Shown piece after piece: positions 1-9,834 of a stretch of DNA of 64,000 nucleotides. The stretch is from Cocos nucifera (lineage: Eukaryota; Streptophyta; Magnoliopsida; Arecales; Arecaceae). How positions within the stretch are numbered: the first letter of the stretch is position 1; each line of letters opens with the position of its first letter. The notes beneath the pieces were generated by a model. It made no database searches. It was not told the DNA's origin and saw nothing but the letters and a program-made list of their open reading frames with translations. Location of the stretch: the NCBI GenBank assembly GCA_006176705.1, contig QRFJ01004319.1, positions 1-64,000 on the forward strand, read 5' to 3'. Position numbers and translations under genes: made by a program.

Positions 1-2277
1 AGAGATTCTTACTCTAATCTGTTGGGTTCAGAATGGAGATAATCTGGACTCTTTTAGAATTATGTGTTCGATTCCATGATTGAGCTTCACAGGACCTCTC
101 CTGTATTTTCTTTGGGGGATTACTCATTGCTTAACTTCAATCTATATAGCTGTATAGGGTTCCTTCTATAACCCTTGTCCTACCTACTACGTATGTAGTA
201 TTATGCACGGTAAGAAACTTCATATGTCTGTTAGTATCTAGATTTGGGGTTTCCGGTTATTGTCAAAAAAGATAATAAGCAGACCAAGTTAGGGAATTTA
301 GGTCTTCAAGAGTCGATTCATAGGATATCCTAAAGAGTCATTAGGATACTAATTATCTCTACATCCAGAAGACCACAATGTGATTGTGAGTCGACATTGC
401 CATATTTCTTGAAAAATAGTTTATCAGATAGTGCATTGAAGCAGATTAAGCTGTGTGAGAAAGTCTCACAATGAAAGAGCTAAGGACCAATTGAACCAAA
501 TCAGGTTGAACCAATAAGAACACTACCTCCTCCAACTCGTAGATCGGGAAAAGAGTGTTGTTCGTCCCCTTGAAAGATACTTGGTATATAATTTTCAGAG
601 GCACGTAGAGGAAATTTCCTCATTAGGTAATGGTGCTCATGGTGATGATCCAAAACTACAACGAGGCGATATCAGGATATCGACTCCGAGAATGGCTTGA
701 GGCAAATGAAGTCAGAGGGATCGGACTCGAATGCACTCAAACACAAGTCCTGGACCTTTGGTAGATTCCACCAGAAAGGTATTAGTACCTATTGGTGGTG
801 TAATGGATCTCAAGACAAAGATTGGTGCAGATGGAATGCCGGAGACATTCAAGCACTGACTGGTGGCAAAAGGTTATAGTCTAACGTGAAGGCATTGACT
901 ATCAGGATACCTTTTTCCCCGATAGCTATGCTAAAATTCCATCCGCACATTGCTTGCCATTGCAGCCATATTTTCGATTATGACAATTATGGCAAATGGA
1001 CGTGAAAACGGCATTTCTTGAATGGGTATATCTTGAAGAAGATATCTATTATGGAACAGCGCTAGGTTTCCACATCCAGTGATACTGATCACAAGGTTTG
1101 CAAGCTGCAAAGGTCACATATTATAAGACTAAGCAAGCATCTCGGAGCTTGGAACAACTGGTTTCAATGAATGTGACAAAATGATTTGGTTTCAATCAAA
1201 AACAAGGGAACCATGTGTTTTCAAAAGGGTCAGTGGAGCCGCTGTTCGTCTTCCTCGTATTGTAACGTGGATGAATCTCCTTATTGGGAATGATTTCCAT
1301 GCTGACTTCAGTCAAATGGTGTGGTTGTCCAAGGAATTCTCCATGACAAGACCTAGGTGAAGCATCCTTTTTCATAGGAATTGAAGTCTCATAGAGATAA
1401 ACGAATAAGGATGCTAAGACTTTCACAGAAGATGACATAGAGAAAGTACTAAAGAGGTTTAGTATGGAAATCTAGAAGGGAATAATACCCTTCAGACATG
1501 GTATTCATCTATCTCCAAGAAAATGGCCCAGCCACACCTGAGTAAATAGAATGCAATGAGCAAGGAATCCCTTATGCTTCTGCAAATAGGGAGCCTCATG
1601 TAATGGCCATGCCTATAGTACGAACCGACGATTATTAGCCCATGCTGTGAGTGTCACAAGCAGATATCAGTCAAATCGTAGGTGAAAAAAACCTGGACCT
1701 TCTGTGAATGTTATCCTTAAAGTACTTTGAGAAGGAACTAAGGAATATGATGCTGGTCTTTGGTACGGAGAACTCCTGGTCCAGGGATAACAGACTCGGA
1801 CTTCATGTACCGATATAGAATGAATGAAAGTCGACCATTTGGGGAATCTGTTTGTGTGTAATGGTGGAGCTATCAGCTGAAAAGAGTTCAAGCAAACGGT
1901 GATAGCAGATTCCACCATGGAAGCAGAATTATATCGCTGCATCAGAAGCTGCGAGGAAGCATTCTGGTCACAAGAAGTTTGCCTGGCAAAAATTGGAGTC
2001 AATGCCATTCAGATGCCATTCCTGCTATATCTGCACCAACAATGGTGCCATACGCCCTGCTAAGGAGCTGAGGTCTCACCAGAATGCCAAGCATATGGAG
2101 CCGGCGATCACCTCCATCAGCGATTACCTCAGAGAAAGGGTTTTAATGTCGAGGTCAAGAGAGTCGACTCCGCAGATAAATGTGGCAGACCCACTTACAA
2201 AGCCATTGGGCCAGCAGAAGATCAAAGCCACCTTGAGAAAGATGGGACTTAGACTTGTAGCCAATTGACTTTAGGAT
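1..2277 (+). pseudogene. E1: copia family A pol remnant (integrase end, RT, RNase H)
   Basis: This is the 3' two-fifths of a Ty1-copia polyprotein gene on the plus strand, recognised by nucleotide similarity to the minus-strand copy in E5. The integrase tail is visible near 265-420 (FIGYP at 317-331), RT-like sequence at about 840-1440, and RNase H at about 1550-2270, ending in the tail motif DPLTKPLGQQ near 2188. No frame stays open for more than about 110 codons. Unlike the other copies, it differs from E5 mostly by many one- and two-base insertions and deletions rather than by substitutions. The start of the element lies left of the window. It is non-functional. The family assignment is secure, but domain edges are approximate because of the frameshifts. 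Confidence 0.85.
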
Positions 2278-2288
2278 AAGTGGGAGAT
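2278..2288 (+). other. E1 polypurine tract
   Basis: AAGTGGGAGAT lies immediately before the TG that opens the LTR. The same tract, in reverse complement, borders the left LTRs of E5 and E9. It is the expected primer site for plus-strand DNA synthesis. Confidence 0.8.
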
Positions 2289-3611
2289 TGTTTGATATAT
2301 GTGCCCTAGAAGCCAGAATTGGCTGACACTTGTAATACACTTCTAGGGGCAAAATTGTAATTTTGACTAAAATCAATAAATGGGTTATTTTCTATCACAT
2401 GTGTATTTAGTGTCTATGATACATTCTTTGAGTTAATGGTAATGATAATTCACATTTTCAAGAGTTGAAAATTTAAGACATGAATAATCATTATTAACTC
2501 ATAAATTGCTCCTGACCATAGGATCATCACGAGGATGGTGATTGATCCGGAAGGTTGGTGTACAATCGCTTCTCTTTAGTAGATGAGTCTTGAGTCTACG
2601 GTGTGGAGATACCAGAGCGAGAGTACAGGTACTCGTTAGAGAACGAGGGCACTAAGCGTGACCACCTCGAGTAGTCATTAGGGAGTCTACCTTCTCGTCA
2701 ATGACTGACTCGATGCTGCAGTAGTGTGTCTGGTTCTTTGACCTGAGATGCATCGGCAATTCACCTTGAGGGTGTTATAGTTTGACTATACCATTACTCG
2801 TCTCCTAGCCATATGGAAACCCTGAGGTGTATGTTGGCTATACATGTTCATTGTTAGGAACTTGGATTGCATCAAGATGGAATCTATCTACCTCGGTGGT
2901 AGAATGAGTAGCCCCTATGTGATCATGAGAATCAAAGTCCAGAAATCCATGGCCATGGTAGAGTGAAATAATAGAAAGAGTTTCTATTTAGATTTTCACA
3001 TTGGACTCGAATCGAATGATTACATCATATGATAGAGACTAGGGTTTGACGAGTTCACCTTAACCCTAATCTGATCGGGGCTCAAGATAGAAGAACTGAA
3101 TCACACAGGTAGCTGCACTAAGAGGTTCACATTCAGCTCTGATGGGTTGCCACCATATACTGCTAGGTGTCACTGGTGGATTTTGGGAGCAATTAGAATG
3201 ATTTAGATGATCGATCATTCTAGCTGTTCGAATCAGAAGAGTTCTGATCCATCGAAAGGAGTTTCGATGATGTCGATGATAGAGATCATGACATATCCCA
3301 TTACCATACAGAACTGAACCTAACTGGGTTACACAAACAAGGGTTTGAATCTGGTGATCATCAATTGAACTGATCTAGTTCAATTGATCTGAATGAGATT
3401 CAATTAGGTTCAAGGAAATCGTGCTAGCACTCGATTGAACCTAACGTTCTTCTTTTGCTATCATAAATAAGTTGTCCTGTCTGAGCCAAAGGAGTTTGTG
3501 CTCAAACAGAGACCTTCATATGGTCTGACAGGAGGTTGTCCAAGTCAGAAAAGGTTGTCTTATTTGTAAGACATTACCCGCCATTTTTGGTCACCTGCCA
3601 TTTCTTGTTCT

Positions 3612-3677
3612 TTGACTTTGGTCAAAAGTCTACCTTTGACTGGTCAAACATTGACCGTTGACACTTTGACTTTTGAC
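3612..3677 (+). promoter_or_regulatory. W-box cluster in E1 LTR U3
   Basis: Eight copies of the WRKY-binding core TTGAC, counting both strands, occur in 66 bp: plus strand at 3612, 3636, 3651, 3658, 3666 and 3673; minus strand at 3621 and 3643. The cluster lies about 310 bp upstream of the TATA box. TTGAC(C/T) is the established WRKY target; use here is inferred. Confidence 0.6.
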
Positions 3678-3707
3678 CACATGTCATGCACCTATTGGAG
3701 AGTTGGT

Positions 3708-3811
3708 GGGGGCCTGTCCCCCTGCCAGAACCTGGCAAGGAGAAGGGCGCACGCCACCCTAGGCATGTGCCCATGTTGGAGGCGCCTAGAAGTCCTTGTT
3801 GGACAAGGACT
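3708..3811 (+). other. Four-hairpin module in E1 LTR U3
   Basis: There are four consecutive inverted repeats. At 3708-3722, GGGGG and CCCCC flank 5 nt. At 3723-3737, TGCCAG and CTGGCA flank 3 nt. At 3750-3767, CACGCCA and AGGCATG flank 4 nt, imperfectly paired. At 3791-3811, AGTCCTTGT and ACAAGGACT flank 3 nt. The same order, inverted, is found in E9 and E10. Confidence 0.75.
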
Positions 3812-3983
3812 CCATCTCCTTTTTTGGATTCCAATTAGAGTTCTTCTAAGAACCAACTTTGACTGGTCTTAGGTGCCCTCTAAGGAGGAATCCAGGGGTC
3901 TCTATTCCCACCAATCAGATTTAGATCTGATTTTACAAAGGGTTGTGATTGGTTGGGAGGAAGAGGAGTTGGATCACGCTTAG

Positions 3984-3993
3984 TCTATAAAAG
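3984..3993 (+). promoter_or_regulatory. TATA box of E1 LTR
   Basis: TCTATAAAAG lies at the position equivalent to TATAAATA in sister LTRs E9 and E10. It is the likely U3/R promoter, with a transcription start expected near 4010-4020. Confidence 0.6.
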
Positions 3994-4566
3994 AGACCCT
4001 GCGCCCAACTCAGATTCTAAGCAATTCAATTGAGAAACCCCATGCCCCAAGGCTGCCTCTCCCCTCCTTCTCCATGCCATAGTCTCTTCTCCCCTTGCTC
4101 TCCACGTCCAAAAGGAGTTTTGGACCTTGGTTGGTGCGATTCAGATCAAAGAAAGGCGATCAAAATAAGAAGGCTGCGCTGCTGCAAAGGACGACTGCTC
4201 ATCTTCAAAAGAGTTTTGAAGATCCTCCAGATCAGATTTAGATCTGATTTTTGGAGGTGTGATAGAGAAGAAGAGGATCTCCAGATCCAACCCGAGTGGA
4301 TACCGGTAGAGGCCAAACGCTTGCGTGGCTAGATCCAGAACCTTCCGCTGCAATCAGGATCATCTATAGGGTAATAGGATTACCCAAATCAGGTAAATTA
4401 AATTTGATTTAATTTATCTTATTTTATTTTATTTATTAAAATAATAAGAATCAGATCTGAAACATATCAAGATCTGATTGGGATCAAGAAAATTTTTTTT
4501 GAAATATATCTCTTGATCTGATCAGATCTAGACGAACCTGGACCGGAAAATCAGGATTTCCCTTCA

Positions 4567-5031
4567 ATTTTTTTCCATGTGCAACTACTACAACCTCAAG
4601 CATAATCCTTTGGGTGTTCTCTCCACCAACACACCATATAAAATCTCATCCATCAAACAAGCCTTAATCATAGCACATGCTCTTTCTCCAAGGACATCCA
4701 CTCCTTGTCTGTCACCTCTCCCATCCTATCCTCCAAGATCAAATTCAGCCTCATCTGAACTAGCAGATCCTCCATCCTCACCATCCACATCGTGAAACTT
4801 CTCTTTCCATCAAACTTCTCTAATCCTACCTTCAATCCACTATTTTCCATGATCAATCTAAATCAAATAACAGCAAATAGGTAGATCTGGGAAATACCTT
4901 AACTAGGGATGGTGGACAGCAGCCCTATGATCTCTTTCTTTCTCATGAAGCTTGGAGAAAGTCTTTAGATTTGAATCTCGCTACTGATCTCTGTTAAAAA
5001 CCAATCTTCTTCCTCCTTCATGCTCAACTAG
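4567..5031 (-). pseudogene. E2: copia gag N-terminus and leader (Tnt1/Tork-like)
   Basis: A 62-codon minus-strand frame (4856-4668) begins MIMENSGLKVGLEKFDGK and carries an FTMW...RMEDLLVQ stretch, the usual N-terminal gag signature of Tork/Tnt1-type copia elements. It is cut at the left by the insertion of E1, whose LTR ends at 4566. The leader between gag and the PBS (4857-5031) has no other recognisable content. Only the first part of gag is present. Confidence 0.7.
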
Positions 5032-5043
5032 GCTTTGATACCA
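5032..5043 (-). other. E2 primer-binding site
   Basis: Read on the minus strand this is TGGTATCAAAGC, an 11/12 match to the plant tRNA-iMet primer-binding sequence. It lies 5 nt inside the LTR end at 5049. Confidence 0.75.
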
Positions 5044-5048
5044 ATTTT

Positions 5049-5809
5049 TGTTCCTACGGCTGCTCGGAGCCATAGTCGTAGATCTGATCTCTTGCGTGAA
5101 TCTGGATATTAATCCAGCAAACTGAAGAAGATCTAAGAAAGATGAGAGAAGCTAGGGTTTTGTCATTGGAACCAGAGAGAAGAGAGAAGAGAGTTAGGAA
5201 GAAAAGCTCAATTATATTCCAACCCTTTATTGTAAAAGTTAAAATATCCTAGTTTATATACCCTAGAGTTCCCACATGAATCCTAATAAACTCAAGCTCA
5301 AAAACTCTCCTAGGCTAACTCAATACATGAAAGCACTCACCAAGCCCTTGTACACCCATGTCTCACATGCTCTCATCCCCTAGATCTAAACCCAAACCAT
5401 ACATGAATTAGCTCCCTTAAAACCTCAAGAACTAGGCCTTAAGACCCCTAGGATAAGTTCCTATTCTAGCCCAAATAGAACCCTCGCATAATTCTATCCG
5501 CACACTGGGTTGGCTTAGTCTCAGCACTGGATCGAGTAACCTGAGACTAGGTTGGCTCAATTTTAGACTGAGCCAGCTCAGTTTCTATCCTGTAACTAGG
5601 ATAAGTCAACTTTCTATCTGTCCTATGCTCTAAGACTTAGCCGACCCAGTGTGAGACTGAGTTGGCTAATCTTTAGAAAGCTTCTTTTCTACAGTCTTCA
5701 ATCTTCTGGCTTTGGTTTCTTGTTCCATCTTGTGTCCCAAGTCTTCGAAGCACCAACCAAGCCCCTTAAGGTCCTCAATACTTGAACCTTGAGCCCGTAG
5801 AGAGTTACA
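5049..5809 (-). repeat. E2 5' LTR (Tnt1/Tork-like)
   Basis: The left edge (TG on plus, CA on minus) is fixed by the adjacent PBS. The right edge is uncertain: TGTAACTC on the minus strand at 5809 is my best candidate, but gypsy homology only resumes near 5938. A TATA box (TATATAAA, minus, 5253-5260) lies downstream of repeated 'actgagccgacccagt'-like motifs at about 5500-5680 that are shared with the E8 LTR. Confidence 0.6.
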
Positions 5810-5937
5810 TGCCACATCCATCCTGAGATAACTCTTATCCTAGCCCTAGGACTGTACCTCTTCTAGTCTCCCTGGAGCCCTCACCCGGGCTCTATCCTTG
5901 GCCTCCCAAGGCTTGGGAGAACCACACCACCTACATG
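5810..5937. other. Unassigned stretch at the E2/E3 junction
   Basis: This GC-richer sequence matches neither the E11 antisense ORF nor an LTR that I can recognise. It may be the end of the E2 LTR or a diverged part of E3. Confidence 0.3.
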
Positions 5938-7412
5938 AGGCCACTCTCAAGCAGTCAGCCTCAGCCCGAGCCCTCTCAACCTCCGCTCGGGCTTCTTGAA
6001 GGGCTTTGGAAGCCTCAGCTTGATTGTGATCCGCTACCTTCGAGTGGGCAAAAAGATAATATCCCAACTGTAGGATGAAAATCAAGTCAGAACTTTGAAG
6101 TTTGGAGTGCATTCAGTCAAAATCGAAAAGAGTTATCTACCTCTTGATAGACGGCAAAGGACTCATCAAATCTCTCAATGTTGTTCTTCCAAAACATCTT
6201 CTCAACAATATGGGGAAGAATGCTTCCCCTCATTAAGGTGTGGATGACTTATCGATCATCTAGGGAGGCCTGCTCTTGGCTAAGACTTCCATCATTGGAG
6301 TTCTCGACCTTTCTCTTAACCTTCTTTCCTATGGCCTTCTTCTCCCACCTCTCAACAATTTCCTCCTAGCTAGGGGATGCAGGGGGGACCTCATCCTGTA
6401 GGGTTAAACTCGGTACAGCAGCAACAGGTTCTGGGGCAGGCATGGTTTGGATTGATACGGTCGAGCTCAACCCCTCGGTGTGGGCTTTCTTTAAGGGCTC
6501 TCCAGCAGTGCTACCATTCCTTTTAAGGGACTTGATCTCCTTCGCTAGACAGTGCCCTTCCTCTGGAGTCATTTTTGTAAAACAAGAAAGGAAGTGGAAG
6601 AAAAATTAGGATCAGAAGGAAGAGCATCGCACGATTAATCGGCTAAGAAGAGCTACCTGCTGGATTAGGAGGACTAAGATCAAAGTTGAACAAGGTCTGA
6701 TCGTCTAGGAGTTTGGAAACTGATGGGGTGTTAAAATTCATTAATTTGTCGATCGAGCCCCGATCCTCACTCTCTAGCCCGAGAGCTCGGCAAACTGAAT
6801 CCCTTATCTCCCCCCACTAAGGGAGTCCAAATTCCAAGGAAGGACATGAAATAAAAAAGAACTTCTCCTTTTAGTTGTGCATAGAAGAAGGGGCACCCTT
6901 AAGCAACCCTTTCTTGCCAAACTAGGAAGATACATACCACCAATTTTTGATAGTGGGATGATGCTTGAAAGTAAAAAAGTTTAAAAATAAAGAAATGGTA
7001 GGTCAAATACCTACCATGATACATAAAGAAAACAATCCTACGACAAACCTAAAAGAATTCGGTGCCATGGAGACAAAGAAAATATTAAAGAACTTGAACA
7101 GGCTGACTACTAAAGGAGGCAAGGATAGCCTAAGTCCCGCTCGAAGGATCTCTACATATGGGCAGGTTCGGCCTGGAGGAGGGGAGCAGGCTCGGTCACT
7201 AAGATCAGAAGTTTAAGTTCGTATACAGAAGGAATCTTGAACTGGATTCTGATTAGGAAAAGGTTGTCAAGCTGAAGTTTATAAGGGATGATGGCAGGTA
7301 CAAAGAAAGGCCGAGCAATTTCTATAGGTTCGGCATTCTTAAGGGATGGATCCATCAAGACCAAATGGACCAAAGTCCCAGAATTGGTTGACCAAGATTC
7401 CTCGATAGACAT
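5938..7412 (-). pseudogene. E3: antisense accessory ORF of a gypsy-Tat element (Transposase_28-like)
   Basis: Three segments are collinear with the E11 copy. The first starts MSIEESWSTNSG at 7412. The second, about 7130-6965, contains LPPLVVSLFKFF and MAPNSFRF, matching the PF04195 'putative gypsy type transposon' family. The third includes MTPEEGHCLAKEIKSLKR (6572) and a charged coiled-coil EASKALQEARAEVERARAEA near 6030-5950. A 73-bp GT-AG intron lies at 6140-6068 on the minus strand, and a second donor lies at 6656; both donor positions are shared with E11. Several stops interrupt it. It is antisense to the element, whose polypurine tract and 3' LTR lie to the right. Pol is missing, replaced by E2 on the left. 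Confidence 0.7.
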
Positions 7413-7882
7413 TTAGATCAAGGTAAAATAAAAAAAATGCCTAAAAATTAGAGAAAATAAGGTGTAAAAACTTCCATAGAGAAATGGAAAGAATAAGAAG
7501 CAAAAAAAGCAAAAATAATCAAGAGAAAGGTTGCGGAGCTGACCTAAGTCGACTGGGAAGAACAAGGAGACAACGAACATGATGAAAATCGAGCGAAAGA
7601 ACACCTGAAACCAAAGAGAATGGAGGAAGAAGCTTGAACTCTCACATGGAAGGAAGAAGAAGACTAGAGGAAGGAGGAAGAAGGCAAAGATCTCAGGCAA
7701 AATGAGGACCCAAAGGATGAGGATGGGTTTAAATATCCTCAAGGAGCCCAAGGTAGTTATGATTATAGATCCCTTCCCGACAAACCCCGATCGATGCGTG
7801 TCCCACTTATCATGGCAGGAAGCTGGCAATGAGTAGATCCTTAATGGTGCCATATCTTGGGCAGAACTCTAGCAGGGGTTTC
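7413..7882. other. E3 spacer between antisense ORF and 3' LTR
   Basis: Non-coding and homologous to 56131-56590 of E11. A 146-codon hydrophobic minus-strand frame crosses it, but it has no counterpart in E11 and is probably chance. Confidence 0.55.
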
Positions 7883-7898
7883 AAAAAAAGAAAAAAAA
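7883..7898 (+). other. E3 polypurine tract
   Basis: AAAAAAAGAAAAAAAA, pure purine, abuts the LTR start inferred by comparison with E11. Confidence 0.6.
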
Positions 7899-9440
7899 CG
7901 TCTCTTTAGGTCATCTTGTATTTATGAAATTTTGGCGCCAGTATGGTAAATGCAAAAACATTCCATCCGATGGACGTGGAAAGCCAGAAAAATGACTTTG
8001 GCAGTCGCATTTTTACTCCCTTCCTTCGAACATCAAACTCGAGAGTAGGAGGACTATTGTTGGAGATAAATCCACCCCTACCAAATTTCGGCCAATCTTT
8101 GGGTGCTCCCATTCGGTAGTGGCAATCTTGGACGAACTTTGACCAGTGAAGATTCTTGCTTTAGTTCATCCCAAGATGATCAATCTTCAACCCGTGTCTA
8201 CCAAATGACCCCCTCGACCATACAGGTTAACTCTAGAATCCGCAAGACATTACGGGCTTCACCTGCACGAGCTTGAATAATACAAGCAGCTAAATTTTCT
8301 CGCTATGAGCAGTTAGCTCCCTTCAGTCGAATCTCCTTCAGACGAACTTGAATAGTGAAAGTAATCACTTAAGCAATTGAAGTACTAAGTATTCATTCAC
8401 TAGATAGTATAGCCTAGCCAACTTGGAAGCGGGCCGAACTCCTTTCCAACCAGGTCTCCTTCAAACCAAGTCTTACTATCACCGTTAGGTCCCATATTAA
8501 GGAACCTAGGCTAGAGAAGCTTCCCCGAGATGAACTCCTACTAATTAGGTGTGGTGGATCTTTACAAACCACCTTGAGACCTCTGATAGATTCCCCTTAG
8601 GCCACCAAAAGATCCCTCCCAGCTGAATTTCTTCCAATCATCTAAGGATGATTCCTCTCAAGCTGAACTCCTAATGGTAACCCGTGAGAACCTCATTATC
8701 CATACATGCCTCAATTTCTTTCGGTCAAACTCCCACTAATCGTAAGCCTTTCAAGCTCCTCCTGGACTTCACCTTCAGATGGGCTTCTCTACCAGTCAAA
8801 CTTCTCTAGGACTTCTCCTTCATATGGATTCCTTCTACAATCAAACTCCTTTCGGACATCTCCTCTAGTCGAACTTCTTCTTTTAGATGCCTAAAAGGAC
8901 TCTTTTTAGAAGAACTTCTCTCCGCCACTGAAAGAACCTCGGCATCTACTCTTGATGCAGCAAATATCAGTCATTATGCGATTGATCTTGAGGATATCCA
9001 AACCTCATCGAAACTACTGTAACTAGGAGTTCTTCACCGTCAATGGCTATCCTATCCGAGCTTCAACTATTAAATCCCACAGACTGGCATGTTGTGACAA
9101 ACAACCACTCACTCTCCATAACAAACTTCACGTGGTCCTGAACAACCCACTACCAGGTGGTTACGGCTATCACCATCAATTTGTTACAGGCTCCACCTAT
9201 ATAAGAGACCCTCTAGATATGCTTTTTCTTTTAAGCTCTCTTCTTCTATCCTAAAAGTTTGCTTTAAATTTCCCTGAGTACTCCATTTTTATTGGCCGAG
9301 AGAGCTGACTTGATTGTTAGAGGATCTCGTCGAAGCCACCACCCCCAACTTTGGATGAGACTTATTTTGTAAATCGACAGTAGTGACCTTATTTTCTTTG
9401 ACTCCAGCATCGATTCTGACATCAATCAGATTTTGCACCA
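7899..9440 (+). repeat. E3 3' LTR (gypsy-Tat)
   Basis: About 1542 bp. It starts CGTCTCTTTAG (E11 has TGTCTCTTTAG, so TG has decayed to CG) and ends GCACCA at 9440. Diverged similarity to the E11 LTR runs along its length. The next 5 bp, ACAAG (9441-9445), would be the TSD; its partner is not in the window. The sequence to its right is E4, so E3 inserted into E4. Confidence 0.65.
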
Positions 9441-9834
9441 ACAAGTGTAATTAAATAAGATTCAATTAATTTTGGTTTGAGCTTGATTAGATCAAGTCCA
9501 ATTGGTTTATTGGATAAGCCAATTGCAAGGGAGATCAATTCCTTGTTGAATTAGGATTTGTGTGCACCTAATTTATAATTTAATTAAAGTTTAAATCATA
9601 ATTAAATTTGATTTAATCTAATTTAATTAGGCTCTTAGTTGGTCTAAGATCATCCTTAATTGGGTTGCATTAGTTTTAATTTAATTGGGCTTAAGAATTG
9701 CTTTAAATAGTCAAAACATGAAAGTCCTAGTTTGACTGGGACTCTCTTCCTTGTGCCACTTACCCTTTCCATGCCATCTCTCCTTGTTTGCATGAGATTC
9801 TTCATGCCAAGAGAGATCCCACATGTGCCCCTAT
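9441..9834 (+). repeat. E4: fragment of a family C LTR, left piece
   Basis: It matches the E7 5' LTR from roughly 27790 onward, for example the GATCAAGTCCAATTGG block and the later GGGACTC...CCTTG(T/C)GCCAC block, with many substitutions. It is interrupted by E5 at 9835; the 5-bp duplication CCTAT is at 9830-9834. Confidence 0.65.

Larger units (their letters stand above)
2289..4566 (+). repeat. E1 3' LTR (family A)
   Basis: This 2278-bp LTR starts TGTTTGATATATG directly after the polypurine tract and ends TTTCCCTTCA. Its ends and length match the solo LTR E10 (2279 bp) in inverse orientation. U3 holds a W-box cluster (3612-3677) and a four-hairpin cluster (3708-3811), followed by a TATA box at 3984-3993. 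Unlike the adjacent pol, it is not riddled with indels. The expected TSD to its right would be ATTTT (4567-4571); its partner lies outside the window. Confidence 0.9.

Noticed and set aside
1667..2008. 113-codon minus-strand frame
   Set aside because: Antisense shadow of E1 RNase H.
7413..7853. 146-codon hydrophobic minus-strand frame resembling a membrane protein
   Set aside because: It lies in the spacer of E3, depends on pyrimidine-rich repeats, and is not conserved in E11.
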